A stretch of DNA of 8,555 nt from an uncultured Prevotellaceae bacterium (GTDB taxonomy: Bacteria; Bacteroidota; Bacteroidia; Bacteroidales; Bacteroidaceae). A model generated the notes under the pieces. The model searched no databases. It saw only the letters and a program-made list of their open reading frames with translations, and was not told the DNA's origin. The position numbers were made by a program, and so were the translations under genes. Of this stretch, positions 6,752-8,555 are shown piece after piece. Where the stretch lies: positions 1 through 8,555 of the forward strand of contig CALAVF010000433.1 in NCBI GenBank assembly GCA_937892315.1. Reading direction: 5' to 3'. Each line of letters starts with the position of its first letter. The first letter of the stretch is position 1.

Positions 6752-7231
6752 CTATTCTGAAACATTGATGTGTCCGATGCCGATGGCTATCTGATTGCTG
6801 TAGTTCCACAGCGTGAGGTGAACCGTGAAGGGGTGCAGTCCGATGCCTGCCGCGTTGGTGATGCCCTTGGCAGTGAAGAAGTCGCTGTTTGCCTTGTACA
6901 TCTCATTCTGGATGGCACTTAAAGTCACGGTTTTTGCGAGGTTTGCCGCAAATTCCGTTCCTGCCAGTTCATCGCATTTTGCCACAGCGTAGGCGGTCAT
7001 GCTTTGGTCAACCTCTGCCGACTTTTGGAAGGTGTAGTTGGCATATTCCAACGTGGTGAGGCTGGCATGGATGAGTGAGTCATATACGGCGTCGAGCGTG
7101 TCTGTGTAAACGATGCTGTCGGACACGACTGCGTAGGTGCAGGTTGCTTCTGCGTTGGAGTCGTCAAGACAAGACGTGATGCCTGCCATGAGGCACAGCA
7201 TGATGGAAATCAATCCAAAAATCTTTTTCAT
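6752..7231 (-). CDS. Small lipoprotein of unknown family
   Basis: I do not recognise this 159-residue protein. It begins with a lipoprotein signal peptide: K2-K3, a hydrophobic run at about 4-18 and lipobox I18-T-S-C21. The residues after Cys21 are L-D-D-S-N; acidic residues just behind the lipidated Cys are part of the lipoprotein surface-export signals described in Bacteroidota, so exposure on the cell surface is possible but unproven. The mature part has a Thr/Tyr/Ser/Asp-rich N-terminal stretch (T-C-T-Y-A-V-V-S-D-S-I-V-Y), a likely helical middle (about 75-120) and a C-terminal Gly/Ile-rich end (I-A-I-G-I-G-H-I-N). Cysteines at 31 and 86 could form a disulfide. It lies 45 nt after the AraC gene and 17 nt before the PL11 lyase, which suggests a role linked to the lyase, such as glycan binding. 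The start is supported by the signal peptide. Confidence 0.8.
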   Translation of the reverse strand: MKKIFGLISIMLCLMAGITSCLDDSNAEATCTYAVVSDSIVYTDTLDAVYDSLIHASLTTLEYANYTFQKSAEVDQSMTAYAVAKCDELAGTEFAANLAKTVTLSAIQNEMYKANSDFFTAKGITNAAGIGLHPFTVHLTLWNYSNQIAIGIGHINVSE

Positions 7232-7276
7232 TTTTTTCTGTGATATTTTGTTGTGTTCTTTTGTTTGCTCAAGCGA

Positions 7277-8227
7277 TTATTCGTCCAGCGTTTTGCCCAT
7301 GTGGTTCAGCCCACGCTGTATCACATCGGTGAAGTCCGTGTCCTCCACATTTTTCGGGCTCTTTCGTCCCTTTCGGTAGTCGAGCGGTCCGAGGGTGGTG
7401 AGGTTTTTGAACCATTTTCCGAAGTAACTCTGATTGGGGAAGCAGAGCAGGTCGGAAATCTCTTTGATGGTCATGTTGCTGCTTTTCAGCAAATTCTGTG
7501 CATCGACCAGCAGGGCGGTAGTGATCCATTGGCTGGGCGATTTGCCCGAACTTTCCTTCACGATGGCACTGAAATAGCGGCTGGTGAGGAACTGCTGGTT
7601 GGCGTAGTAACTCACCTCGTGCTCGGTGCGGTATTTGTGGTAGAGTTGCGTGACGAACTTCTGCAGCACTTCGTCCTTTCTCGACATCGGCGACATGTCG
7701 AAAGGCATGGTGGCATAGCATTGCAGCACCTCCAGAATCAGGGAGTAACTGAGCAGTTCTGCCTGTTTTCTTGCCATGTCTGCCACGGGGCGTCTTTTTG
7801 CTGTGAGATAGTTCTCCCGTTCCTCCTGCTCCCGCTTGGTCATGGTGGCCAGCATGGTGATGTGTTGTTGCAGATTGTCGTATTGGACCTCTGTAATGGT
7901 CTGGAAAGGTGTCTTCTTCAGCACGAAAAGTGCGTTGAAGTTGCTCACCTGATAGAGCATTGGCTGGATGGTCTCCAGGTTGGTGCCAATCAGGATGCCC
8001 CGCAGGTTGGGTGTGTGGCTGATGATGTGAAGTTTGCTGTAGGAAAAATACACGATGATGGAATGCTTCGTCATGTGGTATTCCGTATCGTCCAGACTGA
8101 GCGTGATTTCTCCCTCTTTGCAGATGAACATGCCCGTCATGGAAAACCTCACAATGTCTTCTTCGGCGTTGAGTATGTTGATTTCTCCGCCTTCAATCTC
8201 ACGAATGATGACTCTGTCTTCTAACAT
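7277..8227 (-). CDS. AraC-family transcriptional regulator
   Basis: The 316-residue protein has the AraC/XylS layout. The N-terminal part (about 1-125) has the beta-strand pattern of a cupin-like sensor domain (F-S-M-T-G-M-F-I-C-K-E-G-E-I-T-L-S), then a helical linker rich in charged residues (about 125-180), then a two-helix-turn-helix DNA-binding domain (about 183-286). The first HTH is around E-V-S-Y-Y-A-N-Q-Q-F-L-T-S-R-Y-F-S-A-I-V (204-223), the second around M-T-I-K-E-I-S-D-L-L-C-F (252-263) with S-Y-F-G-K-W-F-K-N-L and the end motif L-G-P-L-D-Y-R-K (279-286) in place of the usual G-x-S-P-x-x-Y-R. A 30-residue charged tail follows. The frame is open upstream to an ATG at 8456-8458, but the promoter box at 8265-8272 lies inside that extension, and M-L-E-D-R-V gives a normal regulator N-terminus. 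It is the first gene of a leftward cluster with the lipoprotein and the PL11 lyase and probably controls them; the ligand is unknown. Confidence 0.88.
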   Translation of the reverse strand: MLEDRVIIREIEGGEINILNAEEDIVRFSMTGMFICKEGEITLSLDDTEYHMTKHSIIVYFSYSKLHIISHTPNLRGILIGTNLETIQPMLYQVSNFNALFVLKKTPFQTITEVQYDNLQQHITMLATMTKREQEERENYLTAKRRPVADMARKQAELLSYSLILEVLQCYATMPFDMSPMSRKDEVLQKFVTQLYHKYRTEHEVSYYANQQFLTSRYFSAIVKESSGKSPSQWITTALLVDAQNLLKSSNMTIKEISDLLCFPNQSYFGKWFKNLTTLGPLDYRKGRKSPKNVEDTDFTDVIQRGLNHMGKTLDE

Positions 8228-8250
8228 AATAACAAATTTGACTACAAAAT

Positions 8251-8258
8251 AACTAGTT
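8251..8258. promoter_or_regulatory. AACTAGTT palindrome at the expected AraC gene start of transcription
   Basis: This is a perfect 8-bp palindrome between the -7 box (8265-8272) and the start codon (8227), about where transcription of the araC-type gene would begin. It could be an operator or simply AT-rich chance sequence; short palindromes of this kind are common. Confidence 0.2.
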
Positions 8259-8264
8259 TTAGAA

Positions 8265-8272
8265 CAAACATA
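8265..8272 (-). promoter_or_regulatory. Putative promoter -7 box for the AraC-lipoprotein-PL11 cluster
   Basis: The minus strand reads TATGTTTG, which fits TAnnTTTG, 37 nt upstream of the chosen ATG. No convincing -33 TTTG is seen. No comparable box is present in the 45-nt gap before the lipoprotein gene or the 17-nt gap before the lyase, so this may be the promoter of all three genes. Confidence 0.5.
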
Positions 8273-8361
8273 CAACACTTTTGGCATCTTTTTATAAAGG
8301 AAAAATACATTTTGAACAATAGTGATGGTTTTTTCACCAATAAAGTTACAGAAAAATGCTG

Positions 8362-8369
8362 TAAATTTG
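8362..8369 (+). promoter_or_regulatory. Putative rightward promoter -7 box
   Basis: TAAATTTG fits the Bacteroidota -7 consensus and is followed by GCA, as often seen in such promoters. It is divergent from the AraC promoter, with 89 nt between the two boxes, and points to a transcript that leaves the window on the right. A -33 TTTG is not found at the expected distance. Confidence 0.4.
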
Positions 8370-8407
8370 CACTCGAAATCCCAAGGGAGGATATTCCGAA
8401 ATTCTTC

Positions 8408-8555
8408 ATGAAAGGAATCTACGGTTGCCTCCCCTGGTTCTCTCCGATTGCCCCACAAGGCACGCTCCGAGGGTCTTTGGCAGCATCCCCCGATGCCCCG
8501 ATGCGGCAGACACTCTTAAAACTAAACTTAGATTTTATAAAATTGAACTTAAATT
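8408..8555 (+). other. Unassigned open frame running off the right edge
   Basis: From the ATG at 8408 the frame is open for 49 codons to the end of the window (begins M-K-G-I-Y-G-C-L-P-W). The same frame is in fact stop-free back to 8225, with no ATG before 8408. The ATG is about 38 nt after the rightward promoter-like box; a GGGAGG at 8385-8390 is 17 nt from it, too far for a normal ribosome-binding site. The product has no recognisable domain and mixes a Pro/Ser/Gly-rich part with a Leu/Asn/Lys end. It may be an untranslated leader rather than a gene. The remaining part of 8228-8555 holds only the two promoter-like boxes, the AACTAGTT site and short repeats near 8488-8503 and 8532-8543. Confidence 0.25.
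8488..8503. repeat. Two-copy 8-bp tandem repeat
   Basis: CCCCGATG is repeated twice in a row (8488-8495 and 8496-8503), preceded by GCATC (8483-8487), which can pair with GATGC (8492-8496). It is GC-rich and lies just before an AT-rich stretch with the 12-bp palindrome ATTTTATAAAAT (8532-8543) flanked by AACTTA on both sides (8525-8530 and 8546-8551). The function is unknown. Confidence 0.5.

Noticed and set aside
6735..6809. A 25-residue N-terminal extension of the PL11 lyase frame
   Set aside because: It overlaps the lipoprotein gene in another frame and is His/Arg-rich; the signal peptide begins at the later Met (6734).
7253..8224. 323-codon plus-strand open frame opposite the AraC gene
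   Set aside because: It is antisense to a regulator with clear HTH motifs, and its translation is Val/Phe/His/Gln-rich without a recognisable domain.
8228..8458. A 77-residue N-terminal extension of the AraC-type regulator
   Set aside because: It would start upstream of the TATGTTTG box and has no resemblance to the family's N-terminal domain; the region is AT-rich and looks like a promoter.

Overview
The window looks like chromosomal DNA of a Bacteroidota organism, most likely of the Prevotella/Bacteroides group (Bacteroidales). The evidence is several promoter -7 boxes of the Bacteroidota type (TAnnTTTG), few clear Shine-Dalgarno sequences, two lipoproteins with Bacteroidota-style lipoboxes, a GIN-domain protein, and proteins that resemble the Bacteroides forms of SlyD, SSB and AraC. 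The species cannot be fixed from the sequence alone. No tRNA, rRNA, CRISPR array, insertion sequence or phage gene was seen.

Layout. Positions 1-79 are a short flank that may hold the end of a neighbouring gene. At 80-793 (minus) lies a GIN-domain (DUF2807) lipoprotein. A 207-bp divergent intergenic region follows, with one TATCTTTG box facing each way and a perfect two-copy 15-bp tandem repeat in front of the rightward box. From 1001 to 4777 (plus) runs a tight five-gene operon: slyD-like peptidyl-prolyl isomerase, aroC, ssb, kdsA, kdsD. Its genes are separated by 2 nt, an ATGA overlap, 15 nt and another ATGA overlap. It ends at a hairpin with a 15-bp perfect stem that has A and T runs on opposite sides, so it can stop transcription from both directions. 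On the other side, read leftward, is a second cluster: an AraC-family regulator (8227-7277), a small lipoprotein of unknown family (7231-6752) and a secreted family PL11 rhamnogalacturonan lyase (6734-4863). Positions 8228-8555 are mostly regulatory: they carry the AraC promoter, a divergent promoter-like box facing right, and an unassigned reading frame that runs off the window.

How the genes work together. kdsD makes D-arabinose 5-phosphate and kdsA condenses it with phosphoenolpyruvate, so the end of the operon supplies two successive steps of Kdo synthesis for lipopolysaccharide. aroC completes the shikimate pathway to chorismate. SlyD (folding and metal handling) and SSB (DNA maintenance) have no obvious biochemical link to these and appear to be housekeeping genes held under one promoter. 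The leftward cluster looks like a minimal pectin-backbone degradation cassette: a regulator, a possible surface or periplasmic lipoprotein, and an enzyme that cuts rhamnogalacturonan I. No SusC/SusD pair is visible in the window.

I did not find clear evidence for a wholly new system. The least explained parts are the 159-residue lipoprotein, its link to AraC and PL11, the promoter-overlapping tandem repeat, and the open frame at the right edge.
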